From Verrucomicrobiota bacterium (GTDB taxonomy: Bacteria > Verrucomicrobiota > Verrucomicrobiia > Chthoniobacterales > UBA10450), in NCBI GenBank assembly GCA_003218885.1, contig QHOV01000141.1, positions 1-38,412 of the forward strand: a stretch of 38,412 nt of DNA, in the 5' to 3' direction. Shown here in pieces: positions 16,260 through 24,738 of this stretch (positions within the stretch are counted from its first letter, which is position 1; the number at the start of each line of letters is the position of its first letter). The translations under genes were made by a program, and so were the position numbers. The notes beneath the pieces are model-generated. The model worked only from the letters and a program-made list of their open reading frames with translations. It made no database searches and was not told the DNA's origin.

Positions 16260-16631
16260 ATGCCACGCGTTGTTCACTTCGAAATTTACACGGAGAATCC
16301 TGAAGTCGTCCGCCCGTTCTACGAGGACGTTTTCGGCTGGAAGTTCCAAAAGTTTGGTGGCCCGCTTGATTACTGGCTTATCACGACCGGTGACGACAAG
16401 CAGCCGGGGATCAACGGCGGCCTCGCCCAGCCTCGGGAAGGCCAGAGTCCCGGCACGTTGAACACAATTGGGGTTTCATCGCTTGATCAATCGGTAAAAA
16501 AGATTGAGCAAGCTGGTGGCCGAATCTGCGTGCCAAGGATGGCAATCCCTGAAGTCGGCTGGCTCGCTTACGCAGAGGATCCGGCCGGTAACGTGTTCGG
16601 AATCATAGAGCCGGATACAAACGCAAAATAA
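16260..16631 (+). CDS. VOC-family protein, second copy
   Basis: A 123-residue single VOC domain. It starts VVHFEIYTENPEVVRPFYED, has VFGWKFQKFGGPLDYWLITTG in the middle and AIPEVGWLAYAEDPAGNVFG near the end. The overall layout matches the VOC protein at 15297-15686, so the two may be duplicates within the same regulon. AAAGGA stands before the ATG. The gap of 87 bp after the DGPF gene holds no visible ECF promoter, so it may be read through from copy 2. Substrate unknown. Confidence 0.92.
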   Translation: MPRVVHFEIYTENPEVVRPFYEDVFGWKFQKFGGPLDYWLITTGDDKQPGINGGLAQPREGQSPGTLNTIGVSSLDQSVKKIEQAGGRICVPRMAIPEVGWLAYAEDPAGNVFGIIEPDTNAK

Positions 16632-16681
16632 TCGGACGACCACGTCAGCAACACACGACCACAACGAAAGGAGAAGAAGTC

Positions 16682-17128
16682 ATGTCAGTAAACACCATCC
16701 GACTACACCGAGTGCTCCGAGCAATGCCGGAGAAAATTTACCGCGCGTTTCTGGACCCCGACGCAATGGGCAAATGGCTACCGCCAAACGGATTCACCTG
16801 CAAGGTTCATCAGATGGACGCGAAAGTTGGCGGCAACTACAGAATGTCGTTCACGAATTTTACGACTGGCAAGAGCCATTCCTTCGGCGGAACCTATGTC
16901 GAACTGACACCGCACAAACGCATTCGCTACACCGACAAATTTGACGATCCAAATTTGCCCGGCGAAATGCAGACGACGATCACGCTGAAAAAAGTTTCGT
17001 GCGGAACGGAACTAAACGTCGTGCAGGAAGGCGTACCCGCGGTCATTCCTGCTGAAGCGTGTTATCTCGGCTGGCAGGAATCGCTGACGCTATTGGCGAA
17101 ACTCGTCGAAGCGGAGATTCCAGATTAA
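16682..17128 (+). CDS. SRPBCC/AHSA1-family ligand-binding protein
   Basis: A 148-residue START/AHSA1-like protein. The IRLHRVLRAMPEKIYRAFLD start and DPDAMGKWLPPNGF are the family signature, and the later GGTYVELTPHKRIRYTDKFD and YLGWQESLTLLAKLVE fit the helix-grip fold that holds hydrophobic ligands. AAAGGAG lies before the ATG, a strong site. It is a common member of ECF42/DGPF neighbourhoods, probably co-transcribed with the VOC gene 50 bp upstream. The stop is directly followed, in the same frame, by the remnant at 17129-17233. Confidence 0.92.
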   Translation: MSVNTIRLHRVLRAMPEKIYRAFLDPDAMGKWLPPNGFTCKVHQMDAKVGGNYRMSFTNFTTGKSHSFGGTYVELTPHKRIRYTDKFDDPNLPGEMQTTITLKKVSCGTELNVVQEGVPAVIPAEACYLGWQESLTLLAKLVEAEIPD

Positions 17129-17233
17129 GCGCGGCACGCAAAGGATTCCGAAAAGTCCGAGCGAGTCACTGAAGCGATGCTTAAAATGAAGAAGATCGAC
17201 ATCAAAACCTTGAAGGAGGCCTATAAGAGCTGA
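17129..17233 (+). pseudogene. C-terminal remnant of a PhnB-like VOC protein
   Basis: Immediately after the SRPBCC stop, 34 sense codons in the same frame encode a hydrophilic stretch ending KSERVTEAMLKMKKIDIKTL and KEAYKS before TGA. This resembles the tail of PhnB-like VOC proteins (a helix of the type ERVTEAMLKMKKLDIAAL). No start codon or domain body is present, so it looks like the 3' scrap of a lost gene from the same cassette. Chance is possible given its size. Confidence 0.45.
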
Positions 17234-17328
17234 TGGCTTATTAACAGGCGAAACCACACACAAGTGTCAGAGATTAGTTTTTCTTTCATTCGGATGATTC
17301 GTGTGTTTCGTGGGTAAACGTCCAAATT

Positions 17329-18429
17329 ATGAGCAAAATAAGAGTCTTAGTTGGCACAAGGAAGGGCGCGTTCATTCTCACGTCGGATGGCGCGCGTAAA
17401 CGATGGAAGGTGAGGGGACCGCATTTTGCGGGCTGGGAGATTTATCACATGAAAGATTCGCCTGTTGACCCGGATCGAATCTACGCCTCGCAAACCAGCG
17501 GTTGGTTTGGGCAGATCATTCAGCGCTCGGACGACGCCGGCAAAACCTGGAAGACACCCGGCAGCAGTCCGGAAGAACTGAAAAGTCCGGACGGCATGAC
17601 CAAAGGGGAAAGCAACAAGTTCGTCTACGACACTTCGCCTGAAACAGGGAAACCGCTGACGACGCACCAATGGTACGATGGCACACAGCATCCTTGGGAA
17701 TTCAAGCGCGTCTGGCATTTGGAACCGTCGCTCCACGATTCCGATCACGTTTATGCAGGCGTGGAAGATGCCGCGTTGTTCGAATCAAAGGACGGCGGGA
17801 AATCGTGGCATGAACTCGCGGGGCTGCGCGGCAGCGATACCGGTCCGAAATGGCAGCCGGGGGCAGGCGGAATGTGTTTGCACACGATTCTCCTCGATCC
17901 CGGTAATCCGAATCGAATTTCCATCGCGATATCCGCTGCCGGCACGTTTCGTACAGATGACGGCGGCAAAACCTGGAAACCAATTAATTACGGCCTGCAT
18001 TCACAATTTCTTCCGGATCCTACAGCGGAAGTTGGCCATTGCGTGCACCGGATCGCGTTCCATCCGTCGCGCCCGAACACGTTGTTCATGCAAAAACATT
18101 GGGACGTGATGCGCAGCGACAACGCGGGTGATTCGTGGCAGGAGGTCAGCGGAAATTTGCCAACCGATTTCGGATTTCCGATCGACGTGCACGCGCACGA
18201 GCCGGAAACGATTTACGTCGTGCCGATCAAGAGCGACTCCGAACATTATCCACCGGATGGAAACGTGCTGCGCGACGCGATGTCAGTCGATTCGCTCGAG
18301 CCGTGCGGCATTTACTTCGGAACAACAGGCGGCCAGGTTTATGCATCGGCCGATGCAGGCGACAATTGGAAGCCGATTGTGCGCGATCTCCCAGCCGTTT
18401 TGTCCGTTGAAGTCCAAACGCTGCGTTGA
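17329..18429 (+). CDS. BNR/Asp-box beta-propeller protein (sialidase-like fold)
   Basis: A 366-residue soluble protein with at least five Asp-box motifs: [32 protein letters not shown] and SADAGDNW. These mark a beta-propeller of the sialidase/BNR type. The start [20 protein letters not shown] and the middle [18 protein letters not shown] are typical of an uncharacterised family often annotated as glycosyl hydrolase or exo-alpha-sialidase, though catalytic sialidase residues cannot be claimed. There is no signal peptide. Members of this family are commonly next to MoaD/ThiS-like genes, as here (19235). The 95-bp leader has a CGTGTGTTTCGTGG word but no clear ribosome binding site. Confidence 0.88.
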   Translation: MSKIRVLVGTRKGAFILTSDGARKRWKVRGPHFAGWEIYHMKDSPVDPDRIYASQTSGWFGQIIQRSDDAGKTWKTPGSSPEELKSPDGMTKGESNKFVYDTSPETGKPLTTHQWYDGTQHPWEFKRVWHLEPSLHDSDHVYAGVEDAALFESKDGGKSWHELAGLRGSDTGPKWQPGAGGMCLHTILLDPGNPNRISIAISAAGTFRTDDGGKTWKPINYGLHSQFLPDPTAEVGHCVHRIAFHPSRPNTLFMQKHWDVMRSDNAGDSWQEVSGNLPTDFGFPIDVHAHEPETIYVVPIKSDSEHYPPDGNVLRDAMSVDSLEPCGIYFGTTGGQVYASADAGDNWKPIVRDLPAVLSVEVQTLR

Positions 18430-18440
18430 AGAGTACGCAT

Positions 18441-19220
18441 ATGAGGAACTCGCGAATTGCGACGTTCTTTCTCATCGCGTACGGGATCAGCTGGACAGCT
18501 TGGATCATACTTTTCGCACAACGCTTCTCTCCTCTCATGGGGCCTGGACGCTGGTTGTATTTGACGGCTGTGCTCGCACCACACGGGGCGGCGCTCATAA
18601 GCACAACGGTGGAAGGTGGACGCGCTGGAGTGCGAGCATTTTACAGCCGGGTCATGCGGCCATTACCATTTCGATCGGCAATTGTCACGATCTGCGTGCC
18701 ACCCATTATGTATCTGATGCGTGATGCAATTTTCGTCGTTCTCCGTTTGTCCCATGGCGCATTCTTTCACAGCCCACCACGAACTGTGACGGCGCTCGTA
18801 TTCGGGCAGCTAGCAGTGGTTTTAGGTGAGGAACCGGGATGGCGTGGTTTCGCGCTTCCGCGACTGATCGCACGCTTTGGGCCAATCATAGGAACGCTCA
18901 TCCTGGGCATCGCGTGGGCGCTTTGGCATCTTCCCCTCTTCGTGATCGTGGGAACGCCACAGCATGGGACTAGCTTTCTAGCTTTTGCTCTCCTGCTGAT
19001 GGCGTGGTCAATGGTGATCACACTAATCATGATGCAGGCCCGGGGCAGCGTAATTTCGGCGATGCTCTTCCACGCATCCGTCAACTTGTGTGCATTCACG
19101 ATGTGGGAGCCCGATACGCAGCTATTCGCGCTGGGTCCGTGGATCGTAACAGCTGGTATCGCCGCCTGGCTGATAGAGTCGAAGTTGAGCCGCGGGTCTT
19201 TGACCGGTGGCACGCCTTGA
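18441..19220 (+). CDS. CPBP-family (CAAX-type) intramembrane metalloprotease
   Basis: A 259-residue polytopic membrane protein with about seven hydrophobic segments. The catalytic motifs are present: GEEPGWRGFALPRL (EExxxR), then WALWHLPLFVIVG (HxxxF-like) and ARGSVISAMLFHASVN (final His and Asn). These coordinate zinc in the membrane in the CPBP/Abi family. Bacterial members act in peptide maturation or bacteriocin immunity, but most are unstudied. The frame can start at a TTG overlapping the BNR stop; I prefer the ATG at 18441 with GAAGAG upstream. It sits between the BNR gene and the MoaD-like gene, both in the same direction, so the three are probably one transcript. Confidence 0.88.
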   Translation: MRNSRIATFFLIAYGISWTAWIILFAQRFSPLMGPGRWLYLTAVLAPHGAALISTTVEGGRAGVRAFYSRVMRPLPFRSAIVTICVPPIMYLMRDAIFVVLRLSHGAFFHSPPRTVTALVFGQLAVVLGEEPGWRGFALPRLIARFGPIIGTLILGIAWALWHLPLFVIVGTPQHGTSFLAFALLLMAWSMVITLIMMQARGSVISAMLFHASVNLCAFTMWEPDTQLFALGPWIVTAGIAAWLIESKLSRGSLTGGTP

Positions 19221-19234
19221 GCCATTTATGAGAC

Positions 19235-19540
19235 ATGGTTAATGTGATCCGCATTGTTCTCCCGCCCCATCTGCGCACGCTCGCGCATGTCGACGGCGAA
19301 ACGGAACTCGAGATTAAGACTCCTGTGACTCAGCGTTCGGTGCTCGACGCACTCGAAGCGAAATATCCGATGCTGCGCGGAACGATACGTGATCACGTCA
19401 CGCTACTGCGGCGGCCAATGGTTCGATTTTTTGCTTGTGGCGAGGATTTGTCGCACGATTCACCAGACACTCCATTGCCGGACGCGATTGCCAGCGGCTC
19501 CGAACCGTTTCTCATCATTGGAGCCATAGCTGGCGGTTAA
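19235..19540 (+). CDS. MoaD/ThiS-family small protein with C-terminal Gly-Gly
   Basis: A 101-residue beta-grasp protein. It has [20 protein letters not shown] at the start, [14 protein letters not shown] in the middle and ends [10 protein letters not shown]. The terminal Gly-Gly is the mark of sulphur carriers (MoaD, ThiS) and ubiquitin-like bacterial modifiers, where it is adenylated and thiocarboxylated or conjugated. No MoaE, MoeB or ThiF is encoded nearby. It follows the CPBP gene by 14 bp. Families of this kind often accompany the BNR protein 0.8 kb upstream, pointing to a linked but unknown role. A molybdopterin role cannot be excluded. Confidence 0.87.
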   Translation: MVNVIRIVLPPHLRTLAHVDGETELEIKTPVTQRSVLDALEAKYPMLRGTIRDHVTLLRRPMVRFFACGEDLSHDSPDTPLPDAIASGSEPFLIIGAIAGG

Positions 19541-19543
19541 GGC

Positions 19544-19572
19544 TAGGGACGGCGCGCTGCGCCGCGCCCCTA
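19544..19572. repeat. Short cruciform repeat after the MoaD-like gene
   Basis: TAGGG and CCCTA arms enclose GGCGCG-CTGCGC-CGCGCC. It begins 3 bp after the MoaD-like stop. It resembles the TAGGG-flanked elements at 24643 and 27323. The rest of the 176-bp gap to the next gene shows nothing coding. Confidence 0.6.
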
Positions 19573-19716
19573 CCAACCGCAGAAATATCGGCTGAACAAT
19601 TCTCAAATCGAAAAAGGCGACAATTCGCCGCACTTCGAATCGTTCAACGCGATTGCGCGGCACTAAACCGCGTCTGGATCATCATCAGCTGATTGCACAG
19701 CGACGACGGACTCGAT

Positions 19717-20883
19717 ATGCTCGCGCTCATGTCCGTAACGACGCGACAAAGTCGGCGAGGGAAAAGCGCCCCGGATTCGGGAAGCACGATTAAGGGCGAA
19801 TTTGCGCTTGCAATCGCTTTGGGAACAGCGGCGATTTTCTTTTCAACTGGACGTCAATTGACTGAAATCAGTGCGAACCCAGCCGCGCTAATCGGTGTCT
19901 TCCTTTGGCTCTTTGCTGTTATTCTTTGGGCGGCCGTTTGTGTGGCGCGCCACGCTGACTGTCTCGCCATCAAATTGGGTGAACCCTACGGGACTTTAAT
20001 CCTGACGCTGTCTGCAATCAGTATCGAGGTGGTCATGATATCCACCGCGATGCTGCATGGCGCAAATAATCCGGAACTCGGGCGTGATTCGATTTTCGCT
20101 GTAGTCATGATCGCTCTCACTGGGTTTGTTGGCCTGTCCCTGCTGCTGGGGGGGCTGCGTCATCGTGAGCAGTATTACAATCTCCAAGGTGTGAACTCCT
20201 ATATCAATGTCATCATGACACTGGCAGTGCTCGGCTTGGTCTTGCCGAACTTCACGACTACGACGAAGGGGCCGACATTTTCCACGGGGCAGGAAGTTTT
20301 TCTGATCGTGATGTCGCTATTGCTTTACGCGATTTTTTTGCTCATTCAGACGATGCGGCACCGCGGCTATTTTCTGGAGTCAAAGGAGGCAGTGGTGGTG
20401 CAGAGTTCAGCCCATGGCTCGCTGCACGTGCGTTCGACAGCTTTTCATACGGTCATGCTGCTGCTTTATCTGATCAGCGTGATTTTGCTGGCGGAAAAGT
20501 TCGCTATCCCGTTGGACAACAGCATCGAGCATTTTGGCATGCCTCAGGAGTTTGGTGGCGCAATGATCGCTGCCCTGGTGCTTACACCAGAGGGAATAGG
20601 CGCCATCGAAGCGACTTGGCGCAATCAGTTCCAGCGTTCGATAAATATCCTGCTCGGTTCCGTCCTTGCGACGATTGGACTCACAATTCCTGCAGTGCTG
20701 ACGATTAGCATTATCACCAACCGACCGGTCACACTCGGCGTGCAGGGCGGCAACCTTCCGCTGCTGCTGTTAACGCTGGCTGTGTGCGTGGTTACGTTTA
20801 CCAGCAGAAAGACAAATGTTTTGCAGGGTTGCGTTCATTTGTTGCTATTCGCCGTGTTCGTACTGCTGATTTTTGCGCCGTGA
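19717..20883 (+). CDS. chaA: ChaA-type calcium/proton antiporter
   Basis: A 388-residue membrane protein with about eleven hydrophobic segments. It carries the two alpha repeats of the Ca2+/cation antiporter superfamily: GEPYGTLILTLSAISIEVVM in the first half and LTPEGIGAIEATWRNQFQRS followed by INILLGSVLATIGLTIPAVL in the second. The acidic residues in those repeats bind the cation. Length and layout match E. coli ChaA (Na+(Ca2+,K+)/H+ antiporter), which helps at alkaline pH or high salt. The ORF track begins at a TTG (19693); the ATG at 19717 is preferred. It is convergent with the GNAT gene, 15 bp away. Cation preference is not known. Confidence 0.93.
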   Translation: MLALMSVTTRQSRRGKSAPDSGSTIKGEFALAIALGTAAIFFSTGRQLTEISANPAALIGVFLWLFAVILWAAVCVARHADCLAIKLGEPYGTLILTLSAISIEVVMISTAMLHGANNPELGRDSIFAVVMIALTGFVGLSLLLGGLRHREQYYNLQGVNSYINVIMTLAVLGLVLPNFTTTTKGPTFSTGQEVFLIVMSLLLYAIFLLIQTMRHRGYFLESKEAVVVQSSAHGSLHVRSTAFHTVMLLLYLISVILLAEKFAIPLDNSIEHFGMPQEFGGAMIAALVLTPEGIGAIEATWRNQFQRSINILLGSVLATIGLTIPAVLTISIITNRPVTLGVQGGNLPLLLLTLAVCVVTFTSRKTNVLQGCVHLLLFAVFVLLIFAP

Positions 20884-20898
20884 ATATTCACGCGCATC

Positions 20899-21360
20899 CT
20901 ACGCTTCTCTATGCATCACGACGGCGTGCGGCTTTTCTTCGGTGACTTTGAATCCGAACCGCTCGTAGAGGCGCAGCACGGGTTTACCGGCAACGAAGCT
21001 CAGAGAGATGGTTGACTGCTCCGGATTGGCGCGGACCAACTGCGTAAGCATGGCCGTACCGATGCCATGCCTGCGATGCTCCGGTTTTACGGCAAAAGCG
21101 AGCTCTGGTGCCGAGTGAGTCTTGTCGATCGGTCGCCGCAGCCAAACTGCGCCTAGCAGCGAGCCATCTTTTTTGTCATGCGCGACAAACCCCGTGTCTC
21201 CGGTACGGCCCCAGCCTTCAACGTAACGTGAGAACTCTGGCCGGTGCACGATGTCGCGTGAAGGCCGCTCCTTTTTGCCGAGCGAAGACAGGCCCTGATA
21301 CAACATTTCCCAGAGAATGGGTTCGTCTTTAGCCGCTAAGGGACGAATTACGTAATCCAT
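20899..21360 (-). CDS. GNAT-family N-acetyltransferase
   Basis: A 153-residue GCN5-related acetyltransferase. It opens with MDYVIRPLAAKDEPILWEML, has the strand ELAFAVKPEHRRHGIGTAML, where RRHGIG is the acetyl-CoA pyrophosphate loop, and closes with PVLRLYERFGFKVTEEK. The GNAT fold is complete. The longer ORF start overlaps the neighbouring spacer; the ATG at 21360 gives the family start. It will acetylate an amine of an unknown acceptor in the cytoplasm. It is divergent from the methyltransferase across 110 bp. Confidence 0.92.
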   Translation of the reverse strand: MDYVIRPLAAKDEPILWEMLYQGLSSLGKKERPSRDIVHRPEFSRYVEGWGRTGDTGFVAHDKKDGSLLGAVWLRRPIDKTHSAPELAFAVKPEHRRHGIGTAMLTQLVRANPEQSTISLSFVAGKPVLRLYERFGFKVTEEKPHAVVMHREA

Positions 21361-21470
21361 AGCAATGGGTATCGCATCGCTATGGTCGCCGATTACTGGC
21401 GAATTACCAGTGCCACCTCGAGGGGTAACAATCGCGTGGTAATCTCGCCGCAATCGGCGACGATCACTTC

Positions 21471-22286
21471 ATGGCCACGGATCGTGATTACATTCTGGGG
21501 ACGCACGAGGAAGAAATTTCCAGACTCGGCCTCCAACACGATGTGTGGCGTCCGGTTGTGCTGGATTGCTGGAAACGGGCTGGCATCACCGCTGGCAAAC
21601 GCGTTCTCGATGTCGGAGCAGGTCCCGGGTACGCCACCGTCGATCTTGCGAACATCGTTGGGCCAACCGGTGGAGTCGTTGCGGTTGAACGATCGCGCAA
21701 TTTCGTAAATGCGCTCCGCGAAATGATTCGCGGGAATTCGCTTACCAATGTTCGGATTCACGAGATCGATTTGATGACTGACGATTTGCCCGCAGGTGAT
21801 TACAATTTCGCCTGGTGCCGTTGGGTGGTCTCGTTCATTAACGATCCTCCCGTGCTCATTCAAAAACTTGGCCGCGTCATGCCAAAGGGAAGTTTGTCCA
21901 TCTTCCACGAGTACGGTCATTACGAGACCTGGCGCTTCTTTCCGCGACTGCCGATGCAAGAGCGTTTCCGCGAACACGTGATCGCGACCTGGCGCGAGTC
22001 CGGCGGCGAGCCCGACGGCGCGGCCCCGTTGCCAGAGCTGCTTTCACGCAACGGTTTTATGATGCGCTCAGCCCGGCCACATGTCTTTTGCCTGCGGCCA
22101 GACGATTACATGTGGCAATGGCCTGCCACCTTCATCGAAACCTATCTTCCCCGTCTCATCCAGATGGGACGAATCGATCGTGAATTCGCCGACAAAGTTC
22201 GCGCCGATCTCGCGAGCGCGGAAAGGAATCGCAATTCGTTCATGCTGACGCCGCTGGTGCTCGAAATTATTGCTGAGAAGCTGTAG
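21471..22286 (+). CDS. SAM-dependent methyltransferase, class I
   Basis: A 271-residue methyltransferase. Motif I (VLDVGAGPGYATVDLA, about residues 45-60) binds SAM, and VVAVERSRNF is the acidic motif II. Motif IV-like AWCRWVVSFIND and LGRVMPKGSLSIFHEYGHYE follow. The C-terminal helical part (IETYLPRLIQMGRIDREFAD) is like that of small-molecule methyltransferases of the UbiE/type 11 group. The substrate is not visible. Its last 20 bp overlap the 3' end of the convergent HD-domain gene, so both genes use those bases on opposite strands. Confidence 0.92.
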   Translation: MATDRDYILGTHEEEISRLGLQHDVWRPVVLDCWKRAGITAGKRVLDVGAGPGYATVDLANIVGPTGGVVAVERSRNFVNALREMIRGNSLTNVRIHEIDLMTDDLPAGDYNFAWCRWVVSFINDPPVLIQKLGRVMPKGSLSIFHEYGHYETWRFFPRLPMQERFREHVIATWRESGGEPDGAAPLPELLSRNGFMMRSARPHVFCLRPDDYMWQWPATFIETYLPRLIQMGRIDREFADKVRADLASAERNRNSFMLTPLVLEIIAEKL

Positions 22287-22884
22287 CCGGGCCCACCTGC
22301 CTAGTGCCGGCGAGCCCGAGACGTTCCGCGTCTGATTTTAGCGCGGTGATGACTTCAGTGATGACGGTGTCAAGCGGCATGCCGAGCTTCTCCGCGGCCC
22401 GGACGATGTCGTCGCGGTTCACGGCGCGAGCGAAGGCCTTGTCTTTCATCTTCTTTTTCACCGCCCGAACATCGACCTCGTGAATACTTTTTGTGGGACG
22501 AACGAGCGCAACAGCGACGATGAAGCTGCTTAGTTCATCGACCGCGTAGAGCGTTTTCTCCAGTGCTGTCTCGCACGAGACGTTTGCGTAATCCGCATGC
22601 GACAGGATCGCGCGGCAAATTTCTTCGCTCCAACCGTTCTCGCGCAACCATGCTACGCCCACGAACGGATGACCTTCAGTTGGGCTGTGCTCCGGATTCG
22701 GGTGACGCTCATAATCCATGTCGTGCAACAAACCGACTGCCTCCCAAAGATCGGCGTCTTCACCGCGCAATTGCGCGAAATACTTCATCGAATCTGCCAC
22801 CGCGTAACAATGTTTTCGGAGGCTCTCGGATTGGACCCAATCGTGCAGAATATTTAGTGCACGCGCGCCGAGCGTTTCGTTCAT
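22267..22884 (-). CDS. HD-domain phosphohydrolase
   Basis: A 205-residue HD-superfamily protein. Metal ligands are visible as His25 (LRKHCYAVAD), His54-Asp55 (GLLHDMDYE), His96 (AILSHADY) and a later aspartate in AVDELSSFIVA. This layout fits single-domain HD hydrolases that cut phosphate esters of nucleotides or similar small substrates. The C-terminal part (RAAEKLGMPLDTVITEVITA) is helical. Its substrate is unknown. The 3' end overlaps the methyltransferase by 20 bp. The L,D-transpeptidase gene upstream on the map is not co-directional downstream of it: it ends 10 bp from this start and is read in the same direction, so co-transcription is possible. Confidence 0.92.
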   Translation of the reverse strand: MNETLGARALNILHDWVQSESLRKHCYAVADSMKYFAQLRGEDADLWEAVGLLHDMDYERHPNPEHSPTEGHPFVGVAWLRENGWSEEICRAILSHADYANVSCETALEKTLYAVDELSSFIVAVALVRPTKSIHEVDVRAVKKKMKDKAFARAVNRDDIVRAAEKLGMPLDTVITEVITALKSDAERLGLAGTRQVGPATASQQ

Positions 22885-22894
22885 CCCCCAAACT

Positions 22895-24091
22895 TTAATG
22901 AATAGAGACGTTGTCGCCTGGTTTTATTTTTGTCGCCAGACGGACGACGTCCCAATTTGCCAGACGAATGCAACCGTGGCTCGCAGCGCGGCCAATCGAA
23001 CTGGGGTCGTTGGTGCCGTGGATGCCGATGCCTTTTTTGTTGAGCGCGATCCACATCACGCCCACCGGATTACGAGGCCCCGGCGGAAGCAAATGAAAAT
23101 TGCCGCTTCGCCTCCCGTGTTGGAGCATTTCCTTGTCGTAACGGAACGTGGGCATCTTCGTGATGCGGCTCACTTTCCATTCGCCAACGGGCGAAGCCGT
23201 ATGCGCGGAGCCGATCGTCACTGGGTATGCAGCGATCAGCTTCTCGCCTTGAAATACCCCGAGCATGTTTGTCTTGCTGTCGATCTTGATGACGATCGGC
23301 GCTGACGCGGCTTCGTCTTTCTTCATCTGTCTGTTCTCGTCTGCGTTTTCACTTTGTGCTTCGGGCTGATATTCAACATCGTTCACAGGCTGTGCGTTGC
23401 GTTCGCTTCGTTCGCTGCCGGGCTTAATCCCCTTCACTGAAGCGAGGTCAAATGCTCCGACATTTGGAACCATGAGCTGATCGCCGGGTTTGATCGTTTT
23501 CATTTTGCTGGGATTAAGTCGCTCCAGCAAATGAACGTCGCTGTGGAACTTCTCGGCGATGGCGTCGGCTGCATCGCGGTAAGGAAGAAATTTTAATTTG
23601 GCCTGCGCGGCAACGCTGCTGGGCAATGGACCCACGCTCGCCAGATCAGCATCCGTAACAGTATAGGGAACCAACACCGGGCCTATGCTGTCGAGATCAA
23701 GGCCGGTAACGTCGGGCGTGACATTCGATTTGATCTTCCCCTGTTGTGGAGGGACTTGCGGTTGTTCGCCGCGCGATTGCCGATAGAGCGCAAGCGCTTT
23801 CCAGGTGAACTCGTTATAGGTTCCATCGAGCTTACCGGGACTGAAGTTGGCCCGATCAAGAAAGATCTGGAGACGAGCGGCTGCTTCAATGTTCGCCTTA
23901 TTCGGAGTTTGCGTGCGTGGCTTTTTTCGCGCTGTCGCTGGGAGAATGCCACTCAATATCAAGATAGCGATTATCGCAAAACGAAACAGAACCCTCACAC
24001 GATGTGATCGCCGACCAAGAATTGCGCAGTTGTTCGGGAAATGACGAGAGCCTTGGGCCCCCTCGCGGTTGTTTGATTCCAGCGCGAACAT
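22895..24091 (-). CDS. Exported L,D-transpeptidase (YkuD) with PG-binding and LysM-like domains
   Basis: A 398-residue precursor. After a hydrophobic signal region (VLFRFAIIAILILSGILPATA, about 33-54) comes a peptidoglycan-binding-like helix set (ARLQIFLDRANFSPGKLDGT, 70-105), a LysM-like segment (ADAIAEKFHSDVHLLERLNP with PGDQLMVPN, about 165-215) and the YkuD domain (270-398). The active-site motif HGTNDPSSIGRAASHGCIRL has the catalytic Cys and His. It cross-links peptidoglycan or attaches proteins in the periplasm. The start is uncertain: ATG 24091 has a long N-tail, while a GTG at 23998 would give a normal signal peptide. It lies 10 bp before the HD gene in the same direction. Confidence 0.92.
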   Translation of the reverse strand: MFALESNNREGAQGSRHFPNNCAILGRRSHRVRVLFRFAIIAILILSGILPATARKKPRTQTPNKANIEAAARLQIFLDRANFSPGKLDGTYNEFTWKALALYRQSRGEQPQVPPQQGKIKSNVTPDVTGLDLDSIGPVLVPYTVTDADLASVGPLPSSVAAQAKLKFLPYRDAADAIAEKFHSDVHLLERLNPSKMKTIKPGDQLMVPNVGAFDLASVKGIKPGSERSERNAQPVNDVEYQPEAQSENADENRQMKKDEAASAPIVIKIDSKTNMLGVFQGEKLIAAYPVTIGSAHTASPVGEWKVSRITKMPTFRYDKEMLQHGRRSGNFHLLPPGPRNPVGVMWIALNKKGIGIHGTNDPSSIGRAASHGCIRLANWDVVRLATKIKPGDNVSIH

Positions 24092-24173
24092 TTCCCGAAA
24101 ACAAACGCGCCTTCACTGTCCCGCCGTTTGAGGCAGAACAGTAAGGCGCGATGGAGACAAACGAGACTAGATC

Positions 24174-24506
24174 TTAATCCTCATCGAGGATCACACGATC
24201 AACCATCATGTCAGGCGCTGTGCCGACGTAATGGACGCGGACGGGAACTCCCACTTTGACCCTTGTTTTCACCGTAGTCTCATCCAACACTCTGCCGCTC
24301 CGGGTCACATATGTGACGTTCTTGCCGAAGCGATAGCGCACCGGACCGCTAGTTTCCTTGAGAACGATCGCACTCCCGGGCGTGTACTCCGTGATCGTCC
24401 CGTTGCCTTCGGTTGTGGTCGTCGTTGTGGTGGTTTCCTGCGAAACTTGTCCCCACGCAAACGTCGCCACACATGCCAAGGCAATGCTCAGAAGCACTTT
24501 CTTCAT
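24174..24506 (-). CDS. Small exported protein, unknown family
   Basis: A 110-residue protein with a clear signal peptide (MKKVLLSIALACVATFAWGQ) and an AAAGGG ribosome binding site. The mature part opens with a run of eight threonines, then GTITEYTPGSAIVLKETSGP, VRYRFGKNVTYVTRSGRVLD and GVPVRVHYVGTAPDMMVDRV, which looks like a small beta-barrel (OB/Sm-like) domain. I do not know its function. It lies 82 bp before the L,D-transpeptidase start, same strand, so an envelope role is plausible. Confidence 0.78.
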   Translation of the reverse strand: MKKVLLSIALACVATFAWGQVSQETTTTTTTTEGNGTITEYTPGSAIVLKETSGPVRYRFGKNVTYVTRSGRVLDETTVKTRVKVGVPVRVHYVGTAPDMMVDRVILDED

Positions 24507-24642
24507 GATTTTCCCTTTCTTGTTTTAGTTCCTATGGCAATAAAGCTCCCTCTTCCGGTTAATTTTGGGCCGGGCGGAAGAGCTTACCGCCATATTGGAT
24601 TCGGATTCGGCCGGCACGCTGGACGTCTGGAAATTTGCCCCA

Positions 24643-24698
24643 TTGTAGGGCAGGCGCTCCGCCTGCCAACCTCGGCAGCCGAGGCAGTTGCCCTACAA
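24643..24698. repeat. 56-bp cruciform repeat (TTGTAGGGCA outer arms)
   Basis: A near-ideal cruciform. Outer arms TTGTAGGGCA and TGCCCTACAA pair perfectly over 10 bp. Inside lie GGCAGGCG-CTC-CGCCTGCC (8-bp stem) and CTCGGC-A-GCCGAG (6-bp stem). A 26-nt stretch at 24642-24667 recurs exactly, inverted, at 26072-26097. It lies in the 232-bp gap before the DUF72 gene, which holds no other gene. Confidence 0.85.
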
Positions 24699-24738
24699 AG
24701 TATCATCTGCGACATGCGTGTCATCCGTGGTTATTCTA

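Noticed and set aside
21393-21977. 194-aa minus-strand ORF antisense to the methyltransferase
   Set aside because: No family features; the methyltransferase frame has a clear SAM motif.
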